From Phymatolithon calcareum (lineage: Eukaryota > Rhodophyta > Florideophyceae > Hapalidiales), in assembly GCA_977006965.1 (NCBI GenBank), contig OZ345359.1, forward strand, positions 992,001-1,056,000: a DNA stretch of 64,000 bases, in the 5' to 3' direction. The position numbers and the translations under genes were made by a program. Each line of letters opens with the position of its first letter. Positions within the stretch are counted from its first letter, which is position 1. Shown here piece by piece: positions 51,306-62,989 of this stretch. The notes under the pieces are model-generated. The model searched no databases and had not been told where the DNA came from. It saw only the letters and a list, made by a program, of their open reading frames with translations.

Positions 51306-53079
51306 GTTTGTTTGTTACATAAAAGCGGAAATATTATTCGTCTCTTCACATCAGGTATCGTACACACTTTCTTCTTTCCATCGTTCAGGTGAGAACTCCT
51401 CGGTTATGAAGCGCCCCTTTTTAACGCCCCCGTAGCACGAGCATCTGGGAGAAGATTCACTTTACCGCTCTCGAGAAGGAAAGTTGCTCCTGATGGCGAT
51501 ACTATTTCCAGTTCAACAGAGTTTGCGCAATTGCAAGGAGGACGTGGAGGTGGTACGCATTCAACCCGATGCTGCGAATTAGAAACAAAATGTGATCCCA
51601 ATGAAAAGACTTTGGCACAGTTTTGTTGCTCACAGACCGGAAGAGATCCAAAAATATTCGGATGCTTTGGACCACCGACAAAGTCAGCGATGGACTCTGT
51701 CCCAATTGCTCCGCTTTGTTTTGGTGCTGCAGATTCAAGCGCTTCGAATAATGCAATACTTGTGTCAGAAAATAAAAAGCTTCTACATTAGCAGCATAGA
51801 AGCCGTACCTCATAATACGAGGTATGTCTATCTTGGAGAGCGAGTTAAGGACTATACGGAAGCCGATTGACTTCATTGGAGCCCGAGAGGCAGCTGCACG
51901 CCCGGGTTGTCTGCGAAATTAGGAGCTTCGTCTTCCGCGTATGTTGACCGTGAATCTAGGTCGGCTAACACCATTGTAACTCATGCAGATCGTACAAAGA
52001 TATCACCAAAAGGCAAAAAAATAGAAGCCGTGCTCGAAAATATGGCGGAAAAGCTATCTTCTATATGCGCTCAAATAGAGAGCTTAATGGTTATGGTTTC
52101 CTAGTGCCATTCTTGAACTATCTCGACTAACTGCAGTTTAGACTCCATCCGGCAGGACGTAGAAGTCCTTTGCGTTATGCAAAAGAAGATATCTGGCGTC
52201 CTGAACGAAGCTATGAGACAGCAGTATGAGTTGCAGTGCGTGTTTGGTAGGAAAAGCAGTCTAACGCAGCTCGCTTTTGCCGTCCAAAAGTTCATAATAA
52301 GGAGCTCCTTGATAATCGGTGTAGGTTTGTTCTCTCTTCTAGGTATTACTTTGAGCCCCTGGTATTCAGGTCTGCCAAAGGTAGCATCTCGAGGATTAAC
52401 ATAAACTCTAAACATAGGTTCGCTATCTAGCGAGTGCGCTCTATCACAGTAACAATAGATGTTCTTCGGCACAGGCTGGTTACAGACTCATCCACACATG
52501 GAAACATTGAGTATGACAAAGTCATTGATCTTCCATGCAAGACTCAACCAGCCACCCGAACAACCTGCCGATGTCGTCGGTCATTTCTTGGTTCCAACTG
52601 AGAACGCGGCAAGACCAACGGACCGAAATTCAAGTTCTCTGATGGGGGATATGTGCTGATTTATTTTTAAAAGCTCCCAAGGCCACTCTTCAAGTGTAAC
52701 AGGGCCGCTTTTGCACGATTTTCTAAGCTAACGTAGTTTGACTATTCAGTATATCCTTGATTCGTATTTCTCTCCCAACAAGTGCTCTAGTGAGTCGCTT
52801 ACATTGTTCTCTGATGGATTGAACATCATCGCTAGACAATTGTCTCTAATCAAGTAGCAAAGCGAATAGCTCGAGAAGCATTTACGTCTGCTTCAGGTCT
52901 GCTTGCATAACCGGAGGAAACAAGATGCATCCTAGACCTATAATACTATGAGTATTGGAGTATCTAAGATGTAGAAAAGTAACCAGCTCCAAAGCGATAG
53001 TAACAAAAACAGTTTTCTTCATCACCTAGATATCACTCACACGTACGATCGCCCATTTCTTTCTTTATTACACAAGGCT
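51306..53079. other. Unassigned; no supportable gene
   Basis: Several 60-125-codon frames exist on both strands (for example 51592-51870 and 52177-52404 on plus). The latter, QDVEVLCVMQKKISGVLNEA, has helical coding-like character but no identified family. It may belong to the same decayed element as 50.5-51.3 kb. Confidence 0.3.
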
Positions 53080-53370
53080 TTAATTTAACGCCAGAAGATA
53101 CCGTAGAGCATGTTCTCATTGTTCAAAAATTAGAGTATCTCTACGGGTCTCTCCCTGCACAGCTCTTCTATCATTTTGCCACGCACTCTTCCGATGAATT
53201 GTCGTCGAGAAACAGTCCGACCAAAACAATGCGTAATTCGATGCTCCGCCGTTTCCTTGGAGACATACGGGAGCTCTTAACCATGTTTCAGCCTGTCGTC
53301 AAGTAAGGACTGCTTGCAAACCAGAAATCACCGCGTACCTTCGACCACGCGGAGTCGGAGCTCTTCCCAA
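53080..53370 (+). repeat. LINE 3'-terminal fragment
   Basis: The frame PEDTVEHVLIVQKLEYLYGS to LGDIRELLTMFQPVVK ends in a stop, followed by GGACTGCTTGCAAACCAGAA and ATCACCGCGTACC. The DNA from about 53275 matches the minus-strand LINE-A end at 48.06-47.97 kb. The ETVEHxL motif resembles the zinc-knuckle end of LINE-C, so this copy links the two C-terminal types or is chimeric. Confidence 0.6.
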
Positions 53371-53862
53371 CCTTCTTGGACGCAACCGTCGTCATGCAAG
53401 CCAGCACGGAGACAACCGCGTTCAAGTTTCTCTTTCCCTTTTTCGTGCGTCCGTGCGAAGGTCGACGGCCAAGCCATGGTCGCTGCCTAAAGACGGCGTC
53501 GTTTTCTCCTTCCTTTCTCTTTTGCCTTTCGTCATGTCGTAAGCTGCGCAGTGGACGTCCGTTCGACTAGCCTCCACGCTTATTCTTCTCCGTTTTCTCG
53601 AAGGCCCGCGCTCGTGTTCGTCCACAAGATCGCTGGAGTTACCGTATGGCAATCGTGCCCGTTTTGTGTTGCAAGTTGCGCTTATCATCTGGACCTAAGT
53701 GCTCCTCACGTCGAGCTTCCGAGGCCCTGTTCGGCGTAGCCTCGCCCTCGTATCTCATCCATGCGACCGCTTGTGTTCCCGCAAAGCTGTGGAGTGTCCT
53801 CCGTGACCTGCATTACCGACTTCGCCCTAGTTCAAGTCGCGTCTATCTCTATTCACCCTCAT

Positions 53863-54474
53863 CTACCTCGTCAAGCTTCTGAAGCCCTGTTCGGTGTAGC
53901 CTTGCGCTCGTGTTCTACGTTCACGACCGCTTGCGTTCCCGCAAAGCCATGGAGTACTACGATGGTGGACGCCTATTTTGTCCGCTAGTCTGGAGGTTTT
54001 GTTTGCTTGTCTTTCTTTCCTCCTCTTTTGTCTTGTCTCTCCCGCTCTTTTCTTCTCTCTCCTCTCTTGGGCTTTTCTCTCCCATGTGGCGTCGGGTTCT
54101 TTGGAGCCTGGCGCTACAGTAATGGATCGTGCCGCTTCCAAAGTGAGAGGTATTGCTTGATGCAACACCAGACTCGATTCCAAAACCCCATGCCGCACGA
54201 GCTCATCAGCGGCCTCATTCTTTGCGACGCCGCAGTTACTCGGTATCCGAGCACAATCTATGTGAACCTCATGTGATATTTCTTGTCCTGGTCTGCTTTT
54301 CATCCCGGTCAAAGCAAACACTCTCTCGCATGAGTCACTAAAAGTTGTGTTGTCGCATGGAAGCCAAATTTCCAAAACAATCTTTCTCACAGAGTGACCT
54401 TCTTGAGAATTCGATTTTTGCGTCCGCAGTACCAGTCTGGAAAAGTCCGCAAATCCAGTCCCTAATATTTTCAC
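53863..54474 (-). pseudogene. LINE-C fragment: RNase H C-terminal part
   Basis: The minus frame reads CARIPSNCGVAKNEAADELV then RHGVLESSLVLHQAIPLTLE, matching the RNase H end of the 7.5-8.2 kb copy (WIPSCCGIPGNE, RRGIAESTLVTHQNIPLTIE). After AARSI the homology ends in a low-complexity Lys/Arg/Glu-rich run (WERKAQERREKKRAGETRQK) and unrelated sequence. The frame is open for 203 codons but truncated at both ends relative to a LINE ORF. Confidence 0.7.
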
Positions 54475-54816
54475 TGGTAATGATGACGCGGCATAGGCTT
54501 GGCGTGGCTGATGTGCTCATCTATGGGACATTCTTTCTCATAACGATTTTTAGTTTTCGGAAGTGGAATTGCTTTTCAACCAAACTTTTCGTGATGTTTC
54601 AAGTTTTTGCTCAAAAGTGTGCAAAAACATCTGAAGAAAAGTTTGCAAATCAGCACTCAGCCACTGAAAACCTATGTCGTGTCCTGGAAACCAGTCCACG
54701 AAATAGTGACTGGTAATGAGGACTTTTTTGACTGGGTCTATGCCGCGATTTTGATGAATTCTCAAGAAGGCCCCTCTCACAGTAGCCTCCCCTGCATTGC
54801 AGTTACCCTCGTTTCA

Positions 54817-54889
54817 TGGAACTTCCGGGCTTCGATCCCGGTACCTCGCGCATGCTAAGCGCGCACTCTACCAACTGCCCCGCATCTCC
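54817..54889 (-). tRNA. tRNA-Ala(AGC)-like, probably a pseudogene
   Basis: The 73-nt minus-strand sequence has a perfect 5-bp anticodon stem (CGCGC/GCGCG) with loop TTAGCAT (anticodon AGC), and a perfect 5-bp T stem (CCGGG/CCCGG) with a good B box (GGATCGAAGCC). The acceptor stem pairs only partly (GGAGATG with AAGTTCC, two mismatches and one G:U). The D stem (GGGC/GAGT) is broken, and position 8 is C instead of U, which weakens the A box. It is either a decayed tRNA gene or the head of a tRNA-derived SINE. Confidence 0.6.
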
Positions 54890-57569
54890 GCGTTTGAGCT
54901 AAAGGCCCGAACAATCCGCCCTGCTTCTACAGAAACGGTTCTTACTGTGCCCGTGACAATGCACCACATCGGGAGCACTCTTAAACAATGCAGCCACCTT
55001 TCAAGTCTTCACTGTAATTCTAACAGGTTTGTCAACAACCAGATTTGTCCCCATACACACTTCCGTTTTCACCTGCACTATTACTTCTTTTCCGCAACTT
55101 GGACAACGCTTCCACCACGACAGACAACACCTTGTCCCTGACCCAAGAGAGTTTTCGCTTCGAAAAATCCCATTACAGCAATTTAGGAGTTCTGATGTTT
55201 CACTGCATAACCAGTCAAAGTATTGAGCATTGGTTGAACTCGTGGTGGGCGACAGAACTGTCCCGTTCATTTTTCGCGCTGGGTCAAGAGAACCTTGAAA
55301 AGATTGATAGCGTACTACACCGAAAGGGGCAAGCCAAGGAGGGGTTAGGTGAATGCGGAATAGAGACATGGTTGTCATGAAATAATAGGTGGAAACGTCA
55401 ACGTAAACAGGGTAACCTGTGGTACGGTTTAGGGCAGTACGAGGGCTGGTTGAGCGCCCTTCGGCCGAAAAAATCATAAATGGCATTTACTCGGATACAC
55501 CAAGCACTGTGTGGGTACAAGCGATGACTCAAGGCTACGGAAGCTTGAAAAATGCGTCCATCTTTGCCCAAGATATTATTCTTCTCGAAAATGGAAACCA
55601 TGCACTCGATGGTAATTTACAATTGGCCGAATTTGCGAACCTGATTGCTCTGCCAGTCGAAGAGTTGGTCGACCTCATAGTAAGTTTGTCTTCATTGAGG
55701 TCTACTGTGTTCCCTACTCCCCATTCATAGCGCAGCAGCTAGGGGATGCATTTCTACACTCTATCCTATTTCTGCATGGGTACCGCCATTCCATTTACGC
55801 GTTCTGAAGTCGGAGGTCCTCGCTAAATTGAACAAGGCCAAAATCGAGACAATAGTGTGAGTGCAATCCGTAAAGGGGTTCAAGTCCAAATATCGCTGTC
55901 CTTGGCTGCTGACCTTCTCAGGTGGGTGCAACGACTAGTGAATCTCCGAAAACACTTGGTCAGTCAGCATGTCCATCACACTCAAGCACGTTAGACCAAA
56001 ATTGAAACTGGGGAACGATTGGTCGCCTCGTCGAGTTCTGCCGTAAACAAGAATTAAAAGACGTTCCGGCAAGGGCGTATAAAATTCTAGCATGTAGTGG
56101 CGTCACGCCGTACTCGCATTCAGAAGGTACCCAAGTAGCCAGAATGGGACCAATGTCAGGAACATCTTACTGTAGAGCTCTCTTGCCGTTCGGTACCCAC
56201 AGTGTAACTGAGAAATGCTGTAATACAGGAAAGAAGCAAAGTTGGCACGTTGCATACGATTAGCTCCACTATGGCGTTTCGATTTGTTATGCTGCCAGCA
56301 CACGCAAACACTCTGCATGTCATCATAATGGATAGGGGTACATCAGCGCAGGTGGACAGAGTAGTGCAAGCGAAAGAAAGCACGATCGCGCCCAGAGTGT
56401 AAGTGAATGTCTCTGTATGCGGGGCGGAGGAAGATGGTACGCGCCTTCCTCGCGACGCGTGTTTTATGTGTCGCGTACGATGAAAGCTCAAGTCCGCGTA
56501 GTGCGTATAGCTGGGCGGACTTGCTCCCTTGTTGCGGGTGAAGGTCTTTGCCATTGATGTGTCCTGGTGGGACAAAGAGACGGATGATCGTCCCAGAAAG
56601 CAAATTTCAATAGAATACAGTTCTGTATGGTATGGGCGACGGATCAAGTCAGCGCTGTATGCGAACGGATCTATCTCCTAATTCTACAGAAACTTTATTA
56701 GAGATAGCATTCCTACGGACTAAAAATACTCTCGCTTCTAATCCACTGTATTCCCAAGTGACCGACACCGTTCTTTCCTGAACTAATTTTGTTCTGCGTT
56801 AACTACGTTTCCGTGTCGAAAGAAGGTACTGTATATATACCAGCGGCTCTTGTGATGACTGCCAGTACGAGCATCATGATGATCTTGATGGATCATCATT
56901 GACGCTTCAATTGTCAACACTCGGAGTTCGAAGGTCATGCATGCATCAGCATGTTCCACGGCACCGCGACAACAAGGGTCATGCAAAGCATGGGTGCGAA
57001 ATTCATTCTGCGAGCTCCAACCTAGCCCAATCATCGACAACCGCATCATTATGCAACCAATAAGCACAGCAATGTCTAAAATCATACCAAGTGGCGAAAT
57101 CTATTGTAGGCAACCATACCGTCCCGTCATTTCCAAGTAATCTGACGCTATGAATGAAACACATACAGCTGCAAACATCGCCAACTGTGCCCAGTCATCA
57201 CGCTCATAATGTAGTACTCGTGGACCTACGCGGACTGTAATGTCATACTCCTGCGTGATTCGGCCCTCAAAATATTTGCATAATTCACGGTTGCAAGTAT
57301 TAGTTGGTCCATGTGAATTTTTTCAACACGTGCTGATCCTCGGCAGGAGGACGCGTTTGTTTCATAAATATATATGTCAAAATTTATTCACGGTGTGTTC
57401 CGGGAATATAGTATGAGATGGTGACTTTTCAATCTCGGCGTCCTGGATGACCATCACGGTGCCAGTTTCGTGTACACATCGTACGCGTATGCCTTCGATC
57501 CCTGTGTTAGTTTAGATGCACAAAGTTGGTCCTGTATTCGTGTAACTGCTGGTCGCATCTCGTCGCGCA
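54890..57569. other. No supportable gene
   Basis: A minus frame at 55001-55486 (161 residues, with CPSCGKEVIVQVKTEVC) and minus frames at 56103-56647 were examined. They could be decayed transposon sequence but carry too little signal to name. The interval is AT-rich with short overlapping ORFs. Confidence 0.35.
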
Positions 57570-58284
57570 CGCATTACTATGCGTTTCGATCACCATCCCA
57601 TCACCACAATCGCTACTCATCATCACGCATTCGCCTATCCAACGCACAAGATTGCACAATATTCATCATCCGCCTCAACCTTGCCAGCCTTCATGACCTC
57701 GCCACAAAACAATTCGTCATCTTCTCTCTCCCGGCCAACGCAATTGATATTAACACCCCGCTGTCGACGAAAGTCCCCGCCTGCATTACTGCAACGACAT
57801 TGTTGCACCGCTTTATCCGGTTGTCGACCTCGCCGCGCCCACGTGTCGCCACGGCCACCAGAAGCCCCTTCTTCGAACAGGTTGTCCCACTCTGCAATCT
57901 CTTGTCGCCATTTCTTCACCTCGGCACTCGATCCCGTCGTGCGACGCACTACGTTGTCGAGGGCTCCTCGTCCCGCACGTCCGTCCGCATTCGATCTCGG
58001 CAAACGCACATCGACCTCATTGTCTCCGCGTGCTTCTTGCAACATTTTGCACCTTGGCATCGAAGCCTGTCAATTCTTTGCGTCGCCGACGACGCTGAAT
58101 CTTTACCCGCCACCGGTCCACTACACAATTACAATCTCGTCGGTCATCTACCTCGATTGTGCCCGAGTATCTACATACTGCCACGTTGCCGCCAACATTG
58201 TGCAAGATTATCTACAGTCAAGGACCCAACTGCCATCTCCTCGAGTCTCACAGTCTCCTCGGCCCTTTGTTCAACTACTGCACA
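57570..58284 (+). promoter_or_regulatory. C-rich leader upstream of the AlkD-like gene
   Basis: About 700 bp with a strong excess of C and T over G on the plus strand ends at the AlkD-like ATG. Two plus-strand frames stay open through it (57470-58603 and 57579-58295), almost certainly because the composition avoids stops. It may be a long 5' UTR or promoter. A coding first exon joined by splicing cannot be excluded. Confidence 0.35.
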
Positions 58285-59883
58285 ATGTCCGATGACAACC
58301 CTGCCTCCCTCGCGCCTGCCCAACCTCTTGAAGAAGAGGACGAGATCACACCCGTCCTCCCTCCACAGACTGCCGGTGCCCTTCCCCCACTACCACCACC
58401 TATCGTGTTGGATTCTTCCGCGCACACATTCACTCTGCCACCGTACCCCATCCCAGGTACCTCCGTCGACTTGCCTCGCGTCGAGGGAACACTGCTCTTC
58501 CCGCCCTTGCCGGAACTCAACCTGCCGCCGCATCCTCTGGACCAGGGTGATTTCCCCGTCATGCTCTCCGGCACCCCCGCTGCCACGATGCCGGCGCCAA
58601 TAACGCCTACATTCCCGATACCACCAGCGGCTATCCCCAGCGATTCCATCTCATTCGGTTTTCTCTCCCCGTTCCGTCAGATGTCACCGATGCGCTCTCT
58701 CGACCAGCACATTCCATCGATACGACAGACGTACCTGTTCTCAGCCCCACAGGACCAACCGGAGGAGCCTGCTGTGTCGATGACCGCCACGCCGTTTCAG
58801 AGATATTTGCGAAACCCGCACCTACATGAGCGATCTGCGACCGATTCGCCGACCTTCAATCGCGGTGGGACCTTGCTTGAAAGTGACGAGTTAGACCAGT
58901 TGATGCCACTCCCCTCTCCAAACCGGGGGTGGAGCGGTGATGAAATCACCGGAAGTTCTCGAAGCTTTCGTGAAATGGAGGAATTTGACCATAACGAGTA
59001 TCTCAACTTGGGGTCGGATTTGCCGGAGGAGACACTCTTTCCGGATAATGCACAGGTTCAACAGGAAGTACAGATTACAGTACAGGAACAGATACAACAG
59101 GACAGGACACCAAGTCATGTTGACATGGTTACTGCTTTTCAAAATCATATGCATGACAAAGGCAACAAGGACGATCGGGAAAGTATGGAGCTTCTCATCC
59201 GTCATGCGATACCTGTTCTAGGAGTGAAGACGTTTCTGATTCGATGCCTGCTGCACAGCTGGTACAAAGATTGGATCAGAACTCACGGATCTGTCCCGAC
59301 GGCAAAACAGAAGGAGTTTGCATTCCTTCTCATCGAATCGGATGTATACGAGGATAAGCTGGCAGCGGTCTTGTTCATGCAAGAGATTCTGATTGCAAAG
59401 AAAAGCATATCAAATCTTGACATGCCGCGGTTCGAAGCCATGTTTCGTAGCGGGCATATAAAGGTTTACAAAGTTTGTGACCATTTCTCTGACAAAGTAC
59501 TGTGTTATCTTCTGAGACAGGGCTCACAAGAGATGGTAGACACGCTGTTTACATGGGCAAGGGCGGATGACTTGTGGCAGGCACGTGCTGCACTTTCGGC
59601 GCTGTCGAACCATGCGGGTAACAAACTGTTGCACGAACGGCTTTTGGAGGCTGTGAAACATATGATGTCAAGACCAGAAGAAGAGGCAAAGAGCATGGCG
59701 GGGACGGCATTGCGGAGTATCAGTGATATTGATTCGGCGACTGTGATGGCGTTTCTGAATATATCCGAGAATATTGGAAATACGTCGGTGAACGCGCTTG
59801 AGAAGGCGACCAGCAGACTGAGCAAGGAACAGAAAAAGTACTTCAGGACGCTGCGAAGGGACGTGAAGAGCACTGAAAATTAA
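58285..59883 (+). CDS. AlkD-like HEAT-repeat protein with proline-rich N-terminus
   Basis: 532 residues from ATG 58285 (MSDDNPASLAPAQPLEEEDE). The frame is open 42 codons further upstream without ATG. Residues 1-150 are proline-rich and disordered (PPLPPPIVLDSSAHTFTLPP) and 150-290 are acidic or Gln-rich. From about 290 an all-helical domain follows: ESMELLIRHAIPVLGVKTFL, EFAFLLIESDVYEDKLAAVL, VYKVCDHFSDKVLCYLLRQG, DTLFTWARADDLWQARAALS and STNVNALEK-like helices to the end. The pattern (W/F-x-D x-VD, then WARxDxLWxxRAAL) resembles DNA alkylation repair enzymes of the AlkD/HEAT-like family, which excise cationic alkylated bases. The catalytic Asp/Trp set cannot be assigned with certainty, so activity is inference. 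The long N-terminal extension is unusual. Confidence 0.7.
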   Translation: MSDDNPASLAPAQPLEEEDEITPVLPPQTAGALPPLPPPIVLDSSAHTFTLPPYPIPGTSVDLPRVEGTLLFPPLPELNLPPHPLDQGDFPVMLSGTPAATMPAPITPTFPIPPAAIPSDSISFGFLSPFRQMSPMRSLDQHIPSIRQTYLFSAPQDQPEEPAVSMTATPFQRYLRNPHLHERSATDSPTFNRGGTLLESDELDQLMPLPSPNRGWSGDEITGSSRSFREMEEFDHNEYLNLGSDLPEETLFPDNAQVQQEVQITVQEQIQQDRTPSHVDMVTAFQNHMHDKGNKDDRESMELLIRHAIPVLGVKTFLIRCLLHSWYKDWIRTHGSVPTAKQKEFAFLLIESDVYEDKLAAVLFMQEILIAKKSISNLDMPRFEAMFRSGHIKVYKVCDHFSDKVLCYLLRQGSQEMVDTLFTWARADDLWQARAALSALSNHAGNKLLHERLLEAVKHMMSRPEEEAKSMAGTALRSISDIDSATVMAFLNISENIGNTSVNALEKATSRLSKEQKKYFRTLRRDVKSTEN

Positions 59884-61505
59884 ACAGCTCTCTGGGCAAA
59901 TGTGTATAGCAACTGTATAAATGACAACCATCTTCATATCTTTCGAGCATTTGCCCTTTGAAGTTACACAGTGACCACTGGAAATCACAGGATTTGATAA
60001 TGAGCCATACGTCAAAGATAGAGAAAGCTATATCACGAAGTTTAAGTTTCAAGTCAAATAAACTCTTTCTGGATATTCGACTCCGAACTAGGTCGGACCA
60101 GACAGATTAATCCGTAGTTTTACTAAGAAAATTTGGAAATCAAGACGGATTATTGACATTTTGGAAAACGGATTCGGATTGGATTCAGTTTTTTCGTTTT
60201 TTACCGGAATGAGCGGAATGGGTAGCGCGCTAAATAGTTAATTTAATCGCGCGCGGAACGGTTTTTTGGAAGGCCCAATCCAATTGAGAATGTGGAAAAA
60301 TAACTAATTTTTAAGATTTGAATTTTTTGGAAGCGGCGGCTGATCCGAAAAAGTCACCAATTACGTGGCACATTACAAGACGGGTTGGGCTTCATCCATC
60401 CATTCATAGATGTGGATCGGATTGAAAATTTTTGGAACGGAATGGGTGTCAATCTGTCCAGTCCAACCCCTTCTCCGAATTCCAGTAGCAATGACGGTCT
60501 GTCGCTTGTCGCTCGCTTAGGGTGTTTGCTGTGACGAAGAGCCCCCGTGGTATAGAGCGACAACCAACCTTCCCACATACGTTCGACACAGGGAGCAGTG
60601 TGATGAGATTACAGGTTCAACTTCTGGCCAGCAAGATTGCATCGCGGCCTCTCAAAAATGGATGCCACGTGTACCATGGCGGTGACAAATGCACCTAAGA
60701 GCTGGAGTTTTCCATTTTGGACAAAAAGTTAGGATCAGAGAAATGGAGGTAGTTAGGATGGCTTTTTGATTCTTCAGACGTACATGCTGTTTGTAAAGAT
60801 TGCATACGCCGTGTACAGTGTTTCTCCCAAGACCTGCATGGCGAGTACTCCATTGACTTTTATACGGCTGCCATTTGCAGTTCCATTAGATCAAATGTAA
60901 TGCTCATCGGTTTCTACAATGCCAGTTCGTGAAAGCGAACAGGAGTGGAATCGCAATGATCTTACACTTGATCTGATGAAGTTACCAAAGGAGATTAAGT
61001 AACTAACTCGCAATCCGTTCTTGTAAAGAATCTGTACTATTCCTCTCACTATTCTAGCATGTTCAAACCCATTGTGGAAACATTCCGCTGATTGTCACTT
61101 CTAATCAGAGGAATGCTTCCTCCTTGTGGTTTGAACATGGTGGAATACTAAGAGGAATAGAAGCGTGACTACTCACACGTGGAATTGCTAGTGGAAAAAT
61201 ACGAGTCAAGGAGGTCATGAGTGACCAGACTACGCTACATTAGAAAACCGCTCGAACTGTTTCTCCTAAGTGAGGCGCTGAGTGCTTTTTAAATAAATCC
61301 TTATATATCCCCGATTAGAAGTGTTGCCTGAATGCTCCTTTGCAGTGGGAGCGTAAATTTAGTGAAACCAAAGAAATGACGTCCATTCGGATTAGGGAAA
61401 TGCACCCGAGCGATAGAGGTAGCTGAAACGGGAAAGTTGAGAAAAGTACCCAGAATCGTCCTAAAAAAATTCAAATAAGTTTAATTCTGGATTTCACAAT
61501 CTGCT
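59884..61505. other. No supportable gene; AT-rich intergenic
   Basis: Nothing gene-like is seen apart from the fold-back at 61037-61160. Confidence 0.45.
61037..61160. repeat. 124-bp fold-back element
   Basis: The outer ends CTATTCCTCT and AGAGGAATAG are complementary, as are the inner blocks CATGTTCAAACC and GGTTTGAACATG, then GAAACATTCCGCTGATT and AATCAGAGGAATGCTTC. Arms of about 55 bp pair imperfectly with a small loop. It is a MITE-like fold-back. No clear target duplication was seen. Confidence 0.75.
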
Positions 61506-62513
61506 TTAATTGTGTGCAGAAACAGACTCCGTGTACGATGAAGACAAGGACGTGAAATCCTCGTCTTGATCGAGACGCGCCACGTACTCTTTCACCCAAT
61601 GACGTATTTTTGCGGCGATATTTTCCTTGTTCGGCCTGCGGAAGAGAGACATGTATTGATACGGCTCGTCTCTCCAGAAGATCAAACTTGCGGCAGTACC
61701 CCCGAAGTCCTGCTTCCGAACGATACCATGAACAACATCCCAAAGACGAGCTTCGAAAGAAAAGTAACCGGAGCGGTCCCCGGTTTCGTTCGCACTATAG
61801 AAGAAGTTCCAGCACTCCTGGCCAGTTGTCTCAACCATTGTTAAGACTTCGTGTGTGGAGGTCACGAACCTTCTTAATTCCCGCATGCACGGGTCGCCAA
61901 TGCGCTTGTAGTTCCTGTCGATTGCCCGGAGGTGAATGTCAAGTCCTAAACTATTCCTCAAGTATATGCGAGAGTTAGCAGTCTTCAGAAGAACTCCAAT
62001 TTGCACCCTGGCATTAACTGTCCACAACACTGACGAGCAAACAAGATTCTCCACCTCCGAGACAAGAATAAGAAACCGTTTGAGTTCTCCCCATCGCTGT
62101 GCTATGTACTTGAAGAAATGTTTGACGTCTTCTTCCACGACAGTTCCTGTGAGCATCGGCCGAGAGAGTGAGCGATAATAGCGAATTTCGCGGGATAGAG
62201 CGTTGTGGAATAGAGAGAGCACGGCCTCTGCGATATCCGAGGAGTCCTCATTAAACATATTTGCCTCCGTCACATTGGAAGCGGATGAGGTGGTCTCGAT
62301 GGAGCTTTCAGTGCTAGAAATCTCCCCACCGCTCAGAGCCTGCGGAAAAGAAGGCAAAACATTTGTCGGGGACGGTGCTGCCGCTGTGGAGGGCACCGAG
62401 GCCATGTCCGAGGCGTGGCACATCGCCACGGTATCCTCTTTCGGGGGCATGTTGTTGGATTGCTCCTCCGTGGAGAAGTAGGACCACCAGGTCGCGGTAT
62501 ATAAGGGCGCCAT
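61506..62513 (-). CDS. Hypothetical protein, no recognised domain
   Basis: 335 residues from ATG 62513 (MAPLYTATWWSYFSTEEQSN). A second ATG at 62450 (MPPKEDTVAMCHASDM) would give 314 and is favoured if the TATA-like site at 62498 is used. The first 100 residues are Ser/Thr/Ala-rich and probably disordered. From about 105 to 310 the sequence is regular and helical: AEAVLSLFHNALSREIRYYR, VEEDVKHFFKYIAQRWGELK, FLILVSEVENLVCSSVLWTV, ECWNFFYSANETGDRSGYFS and NIAAKIRHWVKEYVARLDQD. It has no signal peptide or membrane span. I recognise no family. Length and an undisturbed frame make it a believable gene. Confidence 0.6.
   Translation of the reverse strand: MAPLYTATWWSYFSTEEQSNNMPPKEDTVAMCHASDMASVPSTAAAPSPTNVLPSFPQALSGGEISSTESSIETTSSASNVTEANMFNEDSSDIAEAVLSLFHNALSREIRYYRSLSRPMLTGTVVEEDVKHFFKYIAQRWGELKRFLILVSEVENLVCSSVLWTVNARVQIGVLLKTANSRIYLRNSLGLDIHLRAIDRNYKRIGDPCMRELRRFVTSTHEVLTMVETTGQECWNFFYSANETGDRSGYFSFEARLWDVVHGIVRKQDFGGTAASLIFWRDEPYQYMSLFRRPNKENIAAKIRHWVKEYVARLDQDEDFTSLSSSYTESVSAHN
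62498..62504 (-). promoter_or_regulatory. TATA-like sequence
   Basis: TATATAA on the plus strand (TTATATA on the coding strand) lies about 50 bp before the second ATG of the hypothetical gene but within the coding region if the first ATG is used. It could decide the start; the call is weak. Confidence 0.25.
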
Positions 62514-62989
62514 AGGTGTTTTCGCTTGAAACAAGTTCAGGAGCAGCGGGAAAGTGCAAGTTGAGAAGGGAATTTACCAGTGGCCAAGGTTTTACTCTTT
62601 GTGTAGTGTCGGTCAGTGCTAAAGTGCAGCGGCCAAAAGTGCTATGGAAAGTTAAAGCCGCCGAATTTGGGTGTTTGCAAGCCTGAGAATTGGGTATCAG
62701 TATTTCGCGTCCGTTTATGTACTTGGTGTGGCGGGGCGACAAACTTCAAAAATTGGCAATTATTTTGTTTAGTACCGTTGCCCTCGTTGTGCTCAGCAAT
62801 TCGCAGTGGAAATTTTCTAAAAATTTTACCTGAACCCTTCGAAGCGACTAAAGTTGCCGAATTGCTGTCCTGCACGGCCTTGAGAAACGGCTGATATAAA
62901 GCATCCGAAATTTACAGGGCTGAGCTTGAATAGGTATTACGCTCACAAAGCCTAAATTTGCAGCGTGTCACTTGTCGAAAATACCATGT

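Noticed and set aside
55001-55486. 161-codon minus-strand frame with a CPSCGK zinc-ribbon-like motif
   Set aside because: Only one CxxC pair with a distant cysteine and no other domain; insufficient for a transposase or zinc-ribbon call.
56103-56647. Minus-strand frames with hydrophobic stretches
   Set aside because: Two overlapping frames of similar length, no family, no consistent start; I could not tell them from chance.
57470-58603. 377-codon plus-strand frame overlapping the AlkD-like start
   Set aside because: Lacks an ATG start, overlaps another long frame in the same C-rich DNA, and runs out of frame into the AlkD-like coding region. Composition alone explains it.
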